Origin: Acidobacteriota bacterium
GTDB lineage: Bacteria; Acidobacteriota; Terriglobia; Acidiferrales; UBA7541
Assembly: GCA_013289825.1 (NCBI GenBank)
Contig: JABCZF010000002.1
Coordinates: 124,001 to 188,000 of the forward strand
DNA length: 64,000 nucleotides
Direction of reading: 5' to 3'
Part shown: one piece after another, positions 21,160 to 30,141 of the stretch
How the letters are laid out: each line of letters opens with the position of its first letter
How positions within the stretch are numbered: position 1 is the first letter of the stretch
Program-made: the position numbers and the translations under genes
The notes under the pieces: generated by a model
Databases searched by the model: none
Told to the model about the DNA's origin: nothing
The model's input: only the letters and a program-made list of their open reading frames with translations

Positions 21160-22884
21160 TCACGGAGCCGGCAACTCCACCACCGCCTGCCCATCCTTCC
21201 GCGGGTCCGACGCTCCGTAGTTCACTCCTGTCGCAAAATCCCGCAAAACCACTTGCCCGCCCCCCACCCTGCTCGAAAAAGTCCCCAGAACCTTGATCTG
21301 GTGTCCCTTGGCCGCCAATTCGTCTCGTACTTTTCCGTTGAAGCGGTTCTCCATTTCCACATCGCAGCCGGTAAACGTATATTTCGTGAACCGCGGCGCC
21401 TCCACCGCAGCCTGAATGTTCATCTTAAAATCAGCAATATTCGCCATGAACTGCGCATGCGCCTGCGCCTGATTCCACCCTCCCATAATCCCAAAGGCCA
21501 TGCGCGTATCCCCCTTCTCGGCAAACCCCGGAATAATCGTATGCCGCGGCCGCTTGTGTCCCGCCAGCGCATTGGGCGACGAAGGATCAAGGGTGAACAA
21601 TCCGCCACGATTGTGCATCACAAATCCCGCCCTGGCCGGAACCATCCCCGATCCGAACGCCGCGTAATTGCTCTGGATCAAGGACACCATGTTCCCGTCG
21701 CGGTCCACCACACTCAAGTACGTGGTATCGCTACCGCCGGCCATCTCTCCCGCTGCGATTTCGCAGGCCGCCTTGTCCGGATCAATCAATTTGGCCCGCT
21801 CCACGGCCCACGGTTTCGAAACCAGCGTGGCCACCGGAATCTTCTGTCCCCGCGGATCAGCCAAATACCTCGCCACATCCGCGTAAGCCAATTTCTTAGC
21901 CTCGATCATGGTGTGCAGCGCCTTCGTCGAACCAAACCCGGTATCTTTCTGCCCCAACGGAAACGTCTCCATGATGTTCAACATCTCGAGTACCCCAATT
22001 CCCTGCCCGTTCGGCGGCATCTCGTAAACCGTCCAATCGCGATACGTCGTCGAAATCGGTTCCACCCATTCGCTCGCATACTCCGCCAAATCCTGCGCTG
22101 TCATCGTCCCGTTGTGCCGCTTTTCAGCCTCCAGAATCTTCGTCGAAATCTCCCCCTTATAAAAGGCGTCCCTCCCCCGCTCCGCAATCTGCCCGAGCGA
22201 CGTCGCCAAGTCCGGGTTCCGAAACACCTCACCAACTTTCGGCGCCCGATCCCCCGGCAAATAAAGACTGGTCGCGGCATCGTCCGTCCGCAAAAGGTCC
22301 GTTTCCAAACTCCAATAGCCGGCATCCCATTCCGGCACAGGAAAACCGTCTTGCGCCGTTCGAATGGCCGCCGCCAAATCCTCCTTCAATTTCTTCCGCC
22401 CAAACTTGTCCGCCAACTTCTGCCAACCATCCACCACACCCGGCACGGTGATCGAATGCACCCCCGTCTGCGGCATATCCCGCAAGCCCAGCTTATGCAA
22501 AAAGTCGATCGTCAACCCGCGCGGCGCCCAACCGCTAGCGTTCAATCCATAGAGTTTGTTCGCCTTGGCGTCATACACAATCACAAACAGATCCCCGCCG
22601 ATCCCATTCATCATCGGCTCAACCACACCCATCATCGCGTTCATGGCAATCGCCGCGTCCACCGCGTTCCCGCCGCTCTCCAAAATCCTCACGCCCGCCT
22701 GCGATGCCAGCGGCGACTCCGACGCCGCAATCCCGTTTCGCGAAATCACCATCGACCGCGTCTGCCCGCGGTCCTGCCCTTCAGCACCCGCCGTCAGCAT
22801 CAACGTGGCCCCGGCAATCAACAAAAATCGAGCGGCGTTCAAGTGCCCAACGCAAGCGGACTGCTTCTGGTCAGCTCTCATCAT
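21160..22884 (-). CDS. ggt: Gamma-glutamyltransferase (glutathione hydrolase family)
   Basis: Periplasmic Ntn-hydrolase that cleaves gamma-glutamyl bonds of glutathione and other gamma-glutamyl peptides. It is made as a precursor and self-cleaves before a threonine; here the new N terminus would be T387 of DTTYLSVVDRDGN. Other family text is GGNAVDAAIAMNAM, NGIGGDLFVIVYD and PPNGQGI. A signal peptide is present (LLIAGATLMLTAGAEGQ). ATG at 22884 follows GGAGGAG at a normal distance; a GTG at 22902 is the longer alternative. The conserved TTH reads TTY. In this locus it could attack D-Glu-gamma-linked stem peptides, which is inference. Confidence 0.93.
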   Translation of the reverse strand: MMRADQKQSACVGHLNAARFLLIAGATLMLTAGAEGQDRGQTRSMVISRNGIAASESPLASQAGVRILESGGNAVDAAIAMNAMMGVVEPMMNGIGGDLFVIVYDAKANKLYGLNASGWAPRGLTIDFLHKLGLRDMPQTGVHSITVPGVVDGWQKLADKFGRKKLKEDLAAAIRTAQDGFPVPEWDAGYWSLETDLLRTDDAATSLYLPGDRAPKVGEVFRNPDLATSLGQIAERGRDAFYKGEISTKILEAEKRHNGTMTAQDLAEYASEWVEPISTTYRDWTVYEMPPNGQGIGVLEMLNIMETFPLGQKDTGFGSTKALHTMIEAKKLAYADVARYLADPRGQKIPVATLVSKPWAVERAKLIDPDKAACEIAAGEMAGGSDTTYLSVVDRDGNMVSLIQSNYAAFGSGMVPARAGFVMHNRGGLFTLDPSSPNALAGHKRPRHTIIPGFAEKGDTRMAFGIMGGWNQAQAHAQFMANIADFKMNIQAAVEAPRFTKYTFTGCDVEMENRFNGKVRDELAAKGHQIKVLGTFSSRVGGGQVVLRDFATGVNYGASDPRKDGQAVVELPAP

Positions 22885-23000
22885 TCGCTCCAACTCCTCC
22901 ACTGAACTCCGAGTGCGCCACGCATCTTACGTTAGTTTCGCTCCTTGCCGTTACTCGGAAAGTTCCAGCTATATCTCCACATCTCTGGCATCTCCGCCAA

Positions 23001-23038
23001 AATGAAAAACCTCCTCGTGCCGGGCGGCTCGAGGAGGT
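23001..23038 (-). terminator. Rho-independent terminator of the 23087-24757 gene
   Basis: Perfect nine-base stem between 23009-23017 and 23030-23038 (ACCTCCTCG with CGAGGAGGT). On the minus strand the stem is followed by TTTTTCATTTT (23008 downward), a good U-tract. It lies 49 bases after the stop of the minus-strand gene. Confidence 0.75.
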
Positions 23039-23086
23039 CTTCGCTCTTGTGGGCCTTCTTGGTTTTAGAAGGGATGGTCTCTATCG

Positions 23087-24757
23087 TTAGTCGTCACTCT
23101 TCGGTGCAAACGCTATTCCGCGGAACACCTCTCCCGCACGCGCCGAACGCACCGTCCGAAAAATTCCGAGTCGGCCACCCGTAGGCGCCGTGGTTCGGGA
23201 GATTACGTCGGTTACCTTCACCAGCTTGTTCGGATCCGCGCCCGTGTCTCCATTGGCGCTGATCGTGGAAGTGATGGCCCAAATGGTCACGGTGCCGTCG
23301 CCATTTACCCGTCCTGCGATATTCCGGCACCCGCCCGTCGCCGGTTCAATCGAAGTTGGATAGTGGTCCACGCTATATTGCACACCGATGTTCAGGCCAT
23401 TCTGCAGTACGTACAGCATGGTCCAGACGCCGTTCTCGAGCACCCATTTCTGGAGACCCGCGGTCGCCTGTGACTGCGCATCGGCGACGTTGCCATTCAC
23501 CGGCGGCGTCACCAACGTGCCATCGCCCTCATCGCAGACATACAGCGTGTTCTCATTGGCAAAAAACATCCCGAATGGAAAATTCGTGCCCGTGCTTGCT
23601 TCCGTGTTTGGAAAGCCGGGTAGAATCGTAAGCGGTACCTGTGCCAACTCCGCTGCCGTGCCTGTTGGCAAGGTCCCCTGGGTTCCCTCTTGGAACACCG
23701 AGTTGATTCCGTTGCCTCCACTGCCTTTGCTGACGTACACCGTGTTGTTAAAAATGGTTATGCCGCGGAAATTTGTGTCTTTGCCCTGCTTGTCGCCGGA
23801 TAGGAACTCCAACCTCCCAATCATGCCGATGTTCGGGGGCAGAGGCGGTGTCACGCCAGGAATCCGGAGTTCCGCGCCCGTCGCATTAATCAGTTCGAAT
23901 CCCGGCACCGTAAGGGCCAGTGGCTTCTTCGGGATATTCCCGCTGTTGTCGTTACCCGCCATGTAGTAGACGCCGTTGCTGCCCTTGATCGCGGCACGCC
24001 CGTTGTCCCCGCTGTACGCATTTCCATCGGTGATAGTGAGGTGGCCGTGCGCATTCACTTCCGCCACCGCTCGATAGTAAGCTGTGGGGATATTCGGCGT
24101 ACTCTGCAAGTTCGAGGTAACCGGATTCGTCGGATCGCATATCCCCGGGGTATTGGAAGCGGAAACGTCAATCAGATTTGGCGCCGTCGGAGAAACGTCA
24201 TTGCCGCCGCATCCTACCCCGCCGTGATAGCCCATAAATGTCAGTGACTTGCCGTCCACAGAGCGGTTCAGCGCCAGCTCCGACTTCGAGCTGAAGCTCG
24301 TCACCATCCGATCGCTTGGGATCGGCAACGTGCCCAGCACCCAGCCCTCCTCAGTAATGTTCTCCAGAAAAATCGGTGAAGTGATTCCAAAGCTGCCGTC
24401 AGTGCTGGAGTTATTCCAGACGTTGTGGGAGTCCTGATCGTTGGGAAATTCGCCGTTATCGCTGGCCAACCCGCACGGAACGGCCACGCCCAACGTCCCT
24501 CCCGCGATTAATGGCACTTGGACCGTCAATCCGGTTGCACCACCCATGCATCCCGGTGGCAAAGCCTCTCCTACGATCACCGTCGAAGCACTTCCCGCGT
24601 ACACACTTTTGCTCAGCACCAAACTATCCTCTGCAAATCGGAACTGCCGCGAACGATCGTCGCCATCGCCAGCCGCCATTTTGTTGACAAACATTCCTCC
24701 CGCCAGCCCAAACGCTGTCGCCACTGCCAAAAATGCCAAAGTACGCCGTTTATTCAC
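23087..24757 (-). CDS. Large secreted protein of unknown function, beta-rich
   Basis: A 556-residue exported protein. The start is GTG at 24757 with GGAGGG eight bases upstream; it opens KRRTLAFLAVATAFGLAGG, a signal peptide or anchor. The mature part is rich in Gly, Asn, Thr and short strands with recurring phrases such as NTLYVCDEGDGTLVTPP, NNTVYVSKGSGGNGI and TVTIWAITST, which resemble beta-propeller blades of NHL or phytase-like proteins. I cannot assign a family. The C terminus RGIAFAPKSD is also a propeller-like strand. A terminator follows. The open frame extends upstream to 24931, but that part has no coding character. Confidence 0.75.
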   Translation of the reverse strand: MNKRRTLAFLAVATAFGLAGGMFVNKMAAGDGDDRSRQFRFAEDSLVLSKSVYAGSASTVIVGEALPPGCMGGATGLTVQVPLIAGGTLGVAVPCGLASDNGEFPNDQDSHNVWNNSSTDGSFGITSPIFLENITEEGWVLGTLPIPSDRMVTSFSSKSELALNRSVDGKSLTFMGYHGGVGCGGNDVSPTAPNLIDVSASNTPGICDPTNPVTSNLQSTPNIPTAYYRAVAEVNAHGHLTITDGNAYSGDNGRAAIKGSNGVYYMAGNDNSGNIPKKPLALTVPGFELINATGAELRIPGVTPPLPPNIGMIGRLEFLSGDKQGKDTNFRGITIFNNTVYVSKGSGGNGINSVFQEGTQGTLPTGTAAELAQVPLTILPGFPNTEASTGTNFPFGMFFANENTLYVCDEGDGTLVTPPVNGNVADAQSQATAGLQKWVLENGVWTMLYVLQNGLNIGVQYSVDHYPTSIEPATGGCRNIAGRVNGDGTVTIWAITSTISANGDTGADPNKLVKVTDVISRTTAPTGGRLGIFRTVRSARAGEVFRGIAFAPKSDD

Positions 24758-25136
24758 TTGTATAGCCCTCCAAGGCGCACGAATCCTCCCACATCGAAAC
24801 AACTGCGGCTTTGCTCCCCTGTTAAGAATCCGTGAACCCTGTGTTTCAAGACCGGGCGTATCTATCCTCTTCCCTCGACCACCACCTCGTCTTGGCGCGC
24901 CATCGTTCCCTGCGGCATAGTGCCTCATCACCCGCGTCCGCTTCTTTTCGGAGGCTTTCCACGGCGGCAGCCATGGGCGGATATTTCGGTCGGGAAAACC
25001 GCGAAAGAGGAGCCACGCACAGGAATCATCTCGCTTTTTTCCTTTTCTGCTGGTCTCCGCGCCTCGGCTCCTCGCTCAAGATTTAGCACCCGATAGGCAG
25101 ACTGGAAAAGCCTGGAATCGACGTCTAGGTCCCGAT
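24758..25136. other. Intergenic region with remnant of a 5' coding end
   Basis: No complete gene is seen. Between about 25035 and 25136 the frame of the next gene stays open and reads like the end of a signal peptide (FFPFLLVSAPRLLAQD), while the plausible N terminus starting ATG at 24973 lies in another frame. A run of six T at 25035-25040 is where the two would join if one base were restored. The rest holds nothing recognisable. Confidence 0.4.
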
Positions 25137-25466
25137 GTGCCGAGGTATGGTTTAGAATTCTCAGGAAAATATAATTTCGGACTCGTCAGCTTGGGGCAGT
25201 ACATCCAGTTCATGCCCGACGGCACCTTTTTCGATCACGGAGTCCTCGATCAGAGGCTCGTGCCCAATCCTTACTTTGAACATCCGCGAACGCCGCGCGG
25301 CACTTATACCATCCAAAGTCAGACCATCATTTTCACCTTTGCTGACAGTCGCCGCGGCGTGCGCACTTTCTACGCTCCCAAAGCACAGCAACAACCGAGG
25401 CTCTGCAATTTCATGGGCCTCGGCTGGCACATCCTCTACGAAGACCACTACCAAAACGAGCCCTGA
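25137..25466 (+). CDS. Small protein of unknown function, possibly 5'-frameshifted
   Basis: The 109-residue frame from GTG at 25137 has convincing protein character: GKYNFGLVSLGQYIQFMPDG, then PYFEHPRTPRGTYTIQSQ, IIFTFADSRRGVRTFYAP and GLGWHILYEDHYQNEP. Alternating beta-strands and DG turns suggest a small lipocalin-like barrel. I do not recognise a family. The frame is open upstream to about 25035 with no good start or ribosome-binding site, and there it looks like a secretory signal, so the true gene may be longer and broken by a one-base deletion in a T-run. Intact translation from 25137 is possible but would lack a signal peptide. Confidence 0.5.
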   Translation: MPRYGLEFSGKYNFGLVSLGQYIQFMPDGTFFDHGVLDQRLVPNPYFEHPRTPRGTYTIQSQTIIFTFADSRRGVRTFYAPKAQQQPRLCNFMGLGWHILYEDHYQNEP

Positions 25467-25819
25467 CCGTCCAACCTTCCAGCATCCCGCTAGCGGCGAG
25501 GCTCGAAACGAAAAGGTGGCAGAGGCACCGCCCCGCGAACCGTACGTCGGCCTGTTTTTTCTTCCGACAACCCCATCGCCTCGCGCCAGGATAGAATTGA
25601 AATCGTCGTCTGTATATATTCCCGGGTTAATTCCTCCACCAGTTAAAAAACACGTGCGTTCCTTGCGCCGCGGGAGCACGGTTCCCGAACTGGAGCCTGG
25701 CTCCCGCGTCCCACACCGGCGCAACCGGGCGGGATCGAGACGAGCCGTCAGCCCCACGACGCGACGGCCTTCGCCGATTCGGTTTCAAGATTTTACTTTG
25801 ACTTTCAACCCCGGCTGGC
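25467..25819. other. 353-base intergenic gap, no gene seen
   Basis: Reading both strands gives only short frames without coding character. No hairpin with a U-tract, tRNA-like fold or repeat was noticed. It separates the small protein above from the convergent toxin gene. Confidence 0.5.
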
Positions 25820-26113
25820 CTACGCCTGCACGCGCTTATCTTCCTGCGCGCCATGCCAAATTGTACTGATAATCACCCGCTGCCCGCGTACTCGATAAAG
25901 TATCGAGTAGGGCGTGCCGCCGATAACCAGCTCGCGAATTCCAGGCTCCGCCCCGACTCGACCCAGGTGCGGGTGCATCCTCAAAGTCTCAACCACCGCG
26001 ACAATTCTTGTCGCCAAATGTCTTGCAGCTTCGGGTTTGTCCAGCGCCACGAAGGCATGAATTTCCCGTAGTCTTGGCCGCGCTAACGGCGACCAAACGA
26101 TCTCTACCGGCAC
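25820..26113 (-). CDS. ParE/RelE-family toxin
   Basis: A 97-residue type II toxin of the ParE/RelE fold: VEIVWSPLARPRLREIHAFV at the N terminus, AARHLATRIVAVVETLRMHP in the helical part, LGRVGAEPGIRELVIGGTPY and ILYRVRGQRVIISTIWHG at the C-terminal sheet. The RELVIG...YSILYRV pattern is the core of ParE. ParE toxins poison DNA gyrase while RelE toxins cut mRNA; the sequence alone does not decide, though the text is closer to ParE. The start is GTG at 26113, overlapping the antitoxin stop by ten bases, so the toxin is translationally coupled to its antitoxin. Confidence 0.85.
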   Translation of the reverse strand: MPVEIVWSPLARPRLREIHAFVALDKPEAARHLATRIVAVVETLRMHPHLGRVGAEPGIRELVIGGTPYSILYRVRGQRVIISTIWHGAQEDKRVQA

Positions 26114-26415
26114 AGCGCCTCGTCATCGTGGTCTTTCCCGCAAATGCATTTCGGTGGCGGCAATTCATGCTCTGTGCCCCAGGAAAGCAGCCACGCCTTC
26201 ATGTCCTCTTGCTTTACGTAGTGCCCGGATTTTACCTGCCGATCCGCCTGCCGCGTTTCGGCCAGCATACTCTCCTGATCGGCAACATAGGCTTCGACTG
26301 CATCAGAGATCAGAAAGTTGGAGCTGCGTCCTGAAGCCTTGGCGAGCTTCGCCAGCCGCTTCTTGATCTCCGGCTTTAACCTTATACTAAGAGTCGCGCT
26401 TCGTGTGTTCACCAT
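26104..26415 (-). CDS. Ribbon-helix-helix antitoxin
   Basis: DNA-binding antitoxin for the ParE-like toxin. Residues 1-50 carry the RHH fold: TRSATLSIRLKPEIKKRLAK followed by ASGRSSNFLISDAVEAYV. A linker helix (DQESMLAETRQADRQVKSGH) would wrap the toxin. The C terminus is unusual for this family: PPPKCICGKDHDDEALC has three cysteines and a His-Asp-Asp stretch that could bind a metal. ATG at 26415 is chosen; GTG at 26421 is an alternative. The pair is presumably autoregulated by the RHH domain binding its own promoter (family knowledge). Confidence 0.82.
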   Translation of the reverse strand: MVNTRSATLSIRLKPEIKKRLAKLAKASGRSSNFLISDAVEAYVADQESMLAETRQADRQVKSGHYVKQEDMKAWLLSWGTEHELPPPKCICGKDHDDEALCR

Positions 26416-27034
26416 AAGCACATGCTACCACGCCGTCCGACCGGCATCTATAACCGCGGCGCGTGGCGCTCGCGGCGCCTTTACATGGGCCTTCGCACTT
26501 CTTCGTACTTTTCCTCCTCGCTTTAATAAACTATACAGTAATTTTTAGTACTAAGGCACAATCGCTAATACCCTGCTATCACTTCCTATGTTTGGCTGAC
26601 GCCAGCCTCTCTCGCACCCCGATCCTCTAGTCTCCTCTCTGCCAGTTCCTTCTTTCCCTAATCTCGCGGCGCTCTGTGTCTCTGCCTTTAGCCCTCTCTT
26701 CTCTTTCCCTGGTCTATAGCTCGTCGCTCGCCAGTAAGTCCAATGGAATCCGGACTTCGCAAAATGCGCCCATAACTCGTGCAGAATCAGCACTTACGAA
26801 AAAAAGGGGATTGTTAACCAGAAGTCCGACGAAGGAATCTCTGTCCCGAACCCGTTTTCTGCGTCCCGAATGGTCCGGCGGGACGCCCAGCGGGAGCGAG
26901 GGACCTCTCCGCCCGTTCAACGAACTGTCTCCGCCTAACTACTACTCACTACCCACCACTCCCTCCTCCTTGTACACTGTACCCCGCCTTTGTCACCGGC
27001 TTCATCCGACCGCTGCGGAGCAAAGCGCCGCCCC
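26416..27034. other. 619-base intergenic region before glgB
   Basis: Divergent upstream region of the antitoxin and glgB genes. It is AT-richer than its surroundings around 26520-26580, where promoters for either gene could sit, but no convincing -35/-10 pair or operator palindrome was found. Open frames here (for example 26551-26793 on the minus strand) have low-complexity Ser/Arg-rich translations and no ribosome-binding site, so they are not called. Confidence 0.45.
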
Positions 27035-29302
27035 ATGCCTGAAGAAAAAAAGCCAGCGCCCGCTCCGCTTGCCAGCGCTGCTGCGCCAGCAAAGGACGCG
27101 CATCTCGAAGCTCAGATCGATGCTCTGCTCGCCGGCCGCCACGCCGATCCATTCGCTCTGCTCGGACCGCATCCCGCCGGCCACGGCTGGGCCATTCGCT
27201 TCTTCCGCCCCGGTGCCGCAGACGCCAGCGTGGTCCTCCAAGGTGTGTCCGAGCCCATCCCCGCCCGCGGGCTGCGCCGCGAAGGATTTTTTGAAGCCGC
27301 GCTCCCGGATTCATTGCAAACCGCGCCAGCTCCCACCTCGTATCGCATTCGGTATCGCACGGCATACGGCGAAACTGTGGAAACTTTCGACACCTACGCC
27401 TTTCCCTACCTTCTCAGCGAGTTTGATCTCCATCTCATGGGCGAAGGCCGCCACTACGACACCTACGAGAAACTCGGCGCACATCTCAAAACGCTCGAAA
27501 GTGTGCGCGGCGTGCACTTCGCCGTCTGGGCGCCCAGCGCCCGCCGCGTGAGCGTCGTCGGCGATTTCAACCGCTGGGATGGCCGCGTCAATCCCATGCG
27601 CGCCCGCGGCTCTTCCGGCATTTGGGAACTCTTCGTCCCCGAACTCGCCGAAGGCGCCATCTACAAATACGAAATCATTGGCGCCGCAGGCGCGATACTC
27701 CCCCTTAAAGCCGATCCCTACGCCTTTCGCGCCGAGCTGCGCCCCAATACCGGCTCCGTCGTCGTCAATCTAGACATCTATCAGTGGACCGACACCGACT
27801 GGATCAACCAGCGCTCGCAAAAAAACTGGCTCGAATCGCCGATCTCGGTGTACGAAGTCCACCTCGGTTCCTGGCGTCGCGTCCCCGAAGACCACGACCG
27901 CTGGCTCACCTATCGCGAGCTTGGCGATCAGCTCATTCCCTACGTCAAGGATCTGGGCTACACCCACATCGAGCTGCTTCCCATCATGGAACACCCGTTC
28001 GACGGTTCCTGGGGCTACCAGACGATTGGCTACTTCGCCGCCACCAGCCGCTACGGCACTCCCGCTGCGTTCATGGAGTTTATCGACCGCTGCCATCACG
28101 CCGGCATCGGCGTTTTTCTGGACTGGACTCCCGCGCATTTCCCACGTGACACCTTCGGCCTCGCACAGTTCGACGGCACGCACCTCTACGAACACGCCGA
28201 CCCCCGCCAGGGCACCCATCCCGATTGGGGCACGCTGGTCTACAACTACGGCCGCAACGAAGTCCAGAACTACCTCATCTCCAACGCTTTATTCTGGCTC
28301 GATAAATATCACATCGATGGCCTTCGCGTGGACGCCGTGGCTTCCATGCTGTACCTCGATTACTCTCGCAAAGCAGGTGAGTGGATCCCCAACGAGTTCG
28401 GCGGCCGCGAAAATCTTCACGCCATCACCTTCCTGAGGCGCATGAACGAAGTGGCGTACGCGCGCTTCCCCGGCATTCTCACCATCGCCGAAGAATCCAC
28501 TTCCTGGCCCAGCGTAACGCGGCCCACGTATTTGGGCGGCCTGGGCTTCAGTCTCAAATGGAACATGGGCTGGATGAACGACACGCTGAAATATTTTTCC
28601 GCGAATCCGGTTCACCGCAAATACGAACACAACAAGCTGACCTTCTCGATGCTCTACGCCTTCTCCGAGAATTTCATGCTTCCCTTCTCCCACGACGAAG
28701 TGGTCCACGGCAAGAATTCTCTTTTGCACAAAATGCCCGGCGACTTGTGGCAGCAATTTGCCAACCTGCGTCTCCTACTCGCCTATCAGTGCGCCCACCC
28801 CGGAAAAAAACTCCTGTTCATGGGCCAGGAACTCGCGCAGCGCAGCGAATGGAGCGAAGCCCACAGCCTGGACTGGCACCTCATGCAATACGATTCGCAC
28901 AAGGGCGTGCAGAGCCTGGTACGCGATCTAAACAAGTTGCTGACCTCGGAGCCGGCGCTCCACGAAGTCGATTTCAACTGGCAAGGTTTCGAGTGGATGG
29001 ACGCGAACGACGCCGACAATAGCGTCTTCGCCTTTGCCCGCCACGGCAAAAAACCCAAGGATCTGCTAATCGTAATTCTCAATGCCACGCCGGTAGTCCG
29101 GGAAGGCTACCGTATCGGCGTTCCCCAATCAGGGTTTTACTCTGAAATCCTCAATACCGACGCGGCCAGCTACGGCGGCTCCAACGTAGGCAATCTAGGA
29201 GGCCAACAGGCCTCGAATCAACCGTCCCAAGGCCGAGCAAACTCACTCTGCCTCACGCTCCCGCCCCTAGCCGCCATCATCCTGAAATGGCAAGCGAGTT
29301 AG
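27035..29302 (+). CDS. glgB: 1,4-alpha-glucan branching enzyme
   Basis: Cytoplasmic GH13 enzyme that makes alpha-1,6 branches in glycogen. Domain order: an N-terminal GlgB module (DPFALLGPHPAGHGWAIRFF), the CBM48 module (HFAVWAPSARRVSVVGDFNRW) and the catalytic barrel with DAYGLR-equivalent IDGLRVDAVASMLYLDY (nucleophile D433), TIAEEST (acid E486) and FSHDEVVHGK, then the C-terminal beta domain. At 755 residues it is the long type. ATG at 27035 is preferred; an in-frame start at 26990 would add 15 basic residues. It is monocistronic here, with no other glg genes in the window. Confidence 0.95.
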   Translation: MPEEKKPAPAPLASAAAPAKDAHLEAQIDALLAGRHADPFALLGPHPAGHGWAIRFFRPGAADASVVLQGVSEPIPARGLRREGFFEAALPDSLQTAPAPTSYRIRYRTAYGETVETFDTYAFPYLLSEFDLHLMGEGRHYDTYEKLGAHLKTLESVRGVHFAVWAPSARRVSVVGDFNRWDGRVNPMRARGSSGIWELFVPELAEGAIYKYEIIGAAGAILPLKADPYAFRAELRPNTGSVVVNLDIYQWTDTDWINQRSQKNWLESPISVYEVHLGSWRRVPEDHDRWLTYRELGDQLIPYVKDLGYTHIELLPIMEHPFDGSWGYQTIGYFAATSRYGTPAAFMEFIDRCHHAGIGVFLDWTPAHFPRDTFGLAQFDGTHLYEHADPRQGTHPDWGTLVYNYGRNEVQNYLISNALFWLDKYHIDGLRVDAVASMLYLDYSRKAGEWIPNEFGGRENLHAITFLRRMNEVAYARFPGILTIAEESTSWPSVTRPTYLGGLGFSLKWNMGWMNDTLKYFSANPVHRKYEHNKLTFSMLYAFSENFMLPFSHDEVVHGKNSLLHKMPGDLWQQFANLRLLLAYQCAHPGKKLLFMGQELAQRSEWSEAHSLDWHLMQYDSHKGVQSLVRDLNKLLTSEPALHEVDFNWQGFEWMDANDADNSVFAFARHGKKPKDLLIVILNATPVVREGYRIGVPQSGFYSEILNTDAASYGGSNVGNLGGQQASNQPSQGRANSLCLTLPPLAAIILKWQAS

Positions 29303-29451
29303 CAACCATTTACTCACGGAATGCTCGCCCAGCAAGGCCGGTCTTGAGCAACGCGGCAGCCTGAGCGGTTTCTGACAAGATCAAGAATCAGGAAACTTTT
29401 CTCCGCCGCCTCTCGTATCTCTGTCCAAATGCCTAAAGGAGGCATCCCGCT

Positions 29452-30069
29452 ATGACTAGCCGCGCCCGGCATCTCTTCCCCGTAATAGCCTTCCTGGCGG
29501 CCGCTTTCCTGTACGCCCCACTCGGCGTTCAAGCACAAACAAGTTCAACCCCGTCAGGCACATCCGCAAACGGAGAGCGCTGGCTGCATGTACGCGTCAT
29601 TAGCACCAATTCCCGAGGGGAGACCGTGCGCGTCAATGTCCCCCTGGAGCTGGCGGAGAAGGTTCTTCCAGCCATCGACCACGACCGCCTCCACAAGGGC
29701 AAAGTACGCATCGGCTGTATGGATTGTGATGGCGTAGACGTTCGGACGATTTTTGAAGCGGTTCGCAATTCCAAAGACGGCGAATTCGTGACCGTCCAGA
29801 GCAACGATGCCGACGTCAGCGTCACAAAGAAGGATGGACAGCTGCTCGTTCACGTACACGACAAGAACAAACCGAAGCATTCGCAAGTCGAGGTCAAGGT
29901 TCCCATGAAGGTTGTCGAAGCGCTGCTCAGAGGCTCCAAAGACGAGTTGGACATCGCCGCCGGGCTGCATGCGCTCGCAGGGCAAGGCGACGTGGAACTG
30001 GTGTCGGTGAAGGATGACGATAACACCATTCGCGTCTGGCTGGATTCCAAGAACGTCACGACCGACTAA
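29452..30069 (+). CDS. Secreted protein of unknown function, first of a paralogous pair
   Basis: A 205-residue protein behind a strong AAAGGAGG site. The signal peptide ends near GVQAQTSS. The mature part begins WLHVRVISTNSRGETVRVNV and contains two repeats of a pattern, VxVPLELAEKVLPAI and VKVPMKVVEALL, around a middle section (EFVTVQSNDADVSVTKKDGQ). The next gene repeats the same order of motifs. No known domain is recognised; the alternating-strand text and paired V-x-V-x-hydrophobic-P turns suggest a small beta/alpha domain that may oligomerise. It probably forms an operon with the following gene, 72 bases away. Confidence 0.78.
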   Translation: MTSRARHLFPVIAFLAAAFLYAPLGVQAQTSSTPSGTSANGERWLHVRVISTNSRGETVRVNVPLELAEKVLPAIDHDRLHKGKVRIGCMDCDGVDVRTIFEAVRNSKDGEFVTVQSNDADVSVTKKDGQLLVHVHDKNKPKHSQVEVKVPMKVVEALLRGSKDELDIAAGLHALAGQGDVELVSVKDDDNTIRVWLDSKNVTTD

Positions 30070-30141
30070 GCAGACGATTAGGGAGTTCGAGGCTCTGGGA
30101 CGTCTCGCGCAGCAAGCGGGAGACCAGAAAGGATCAGTAAC

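Noticed and set aside
21106-22905. 599-residue plus-strand open frame
   Set aside because: It is antisense to the gamma-glutamyltransferase gene and rich in Arg/His/Pro, as expected of a shadow frame.
23891-23910. tRNA T-arm-like string (GTTCGAATCCC)
   Set aside because: It lies inside the minus-strand coding sequence 23087-24757 and no acceptor or anticodon arm can be folded around it.
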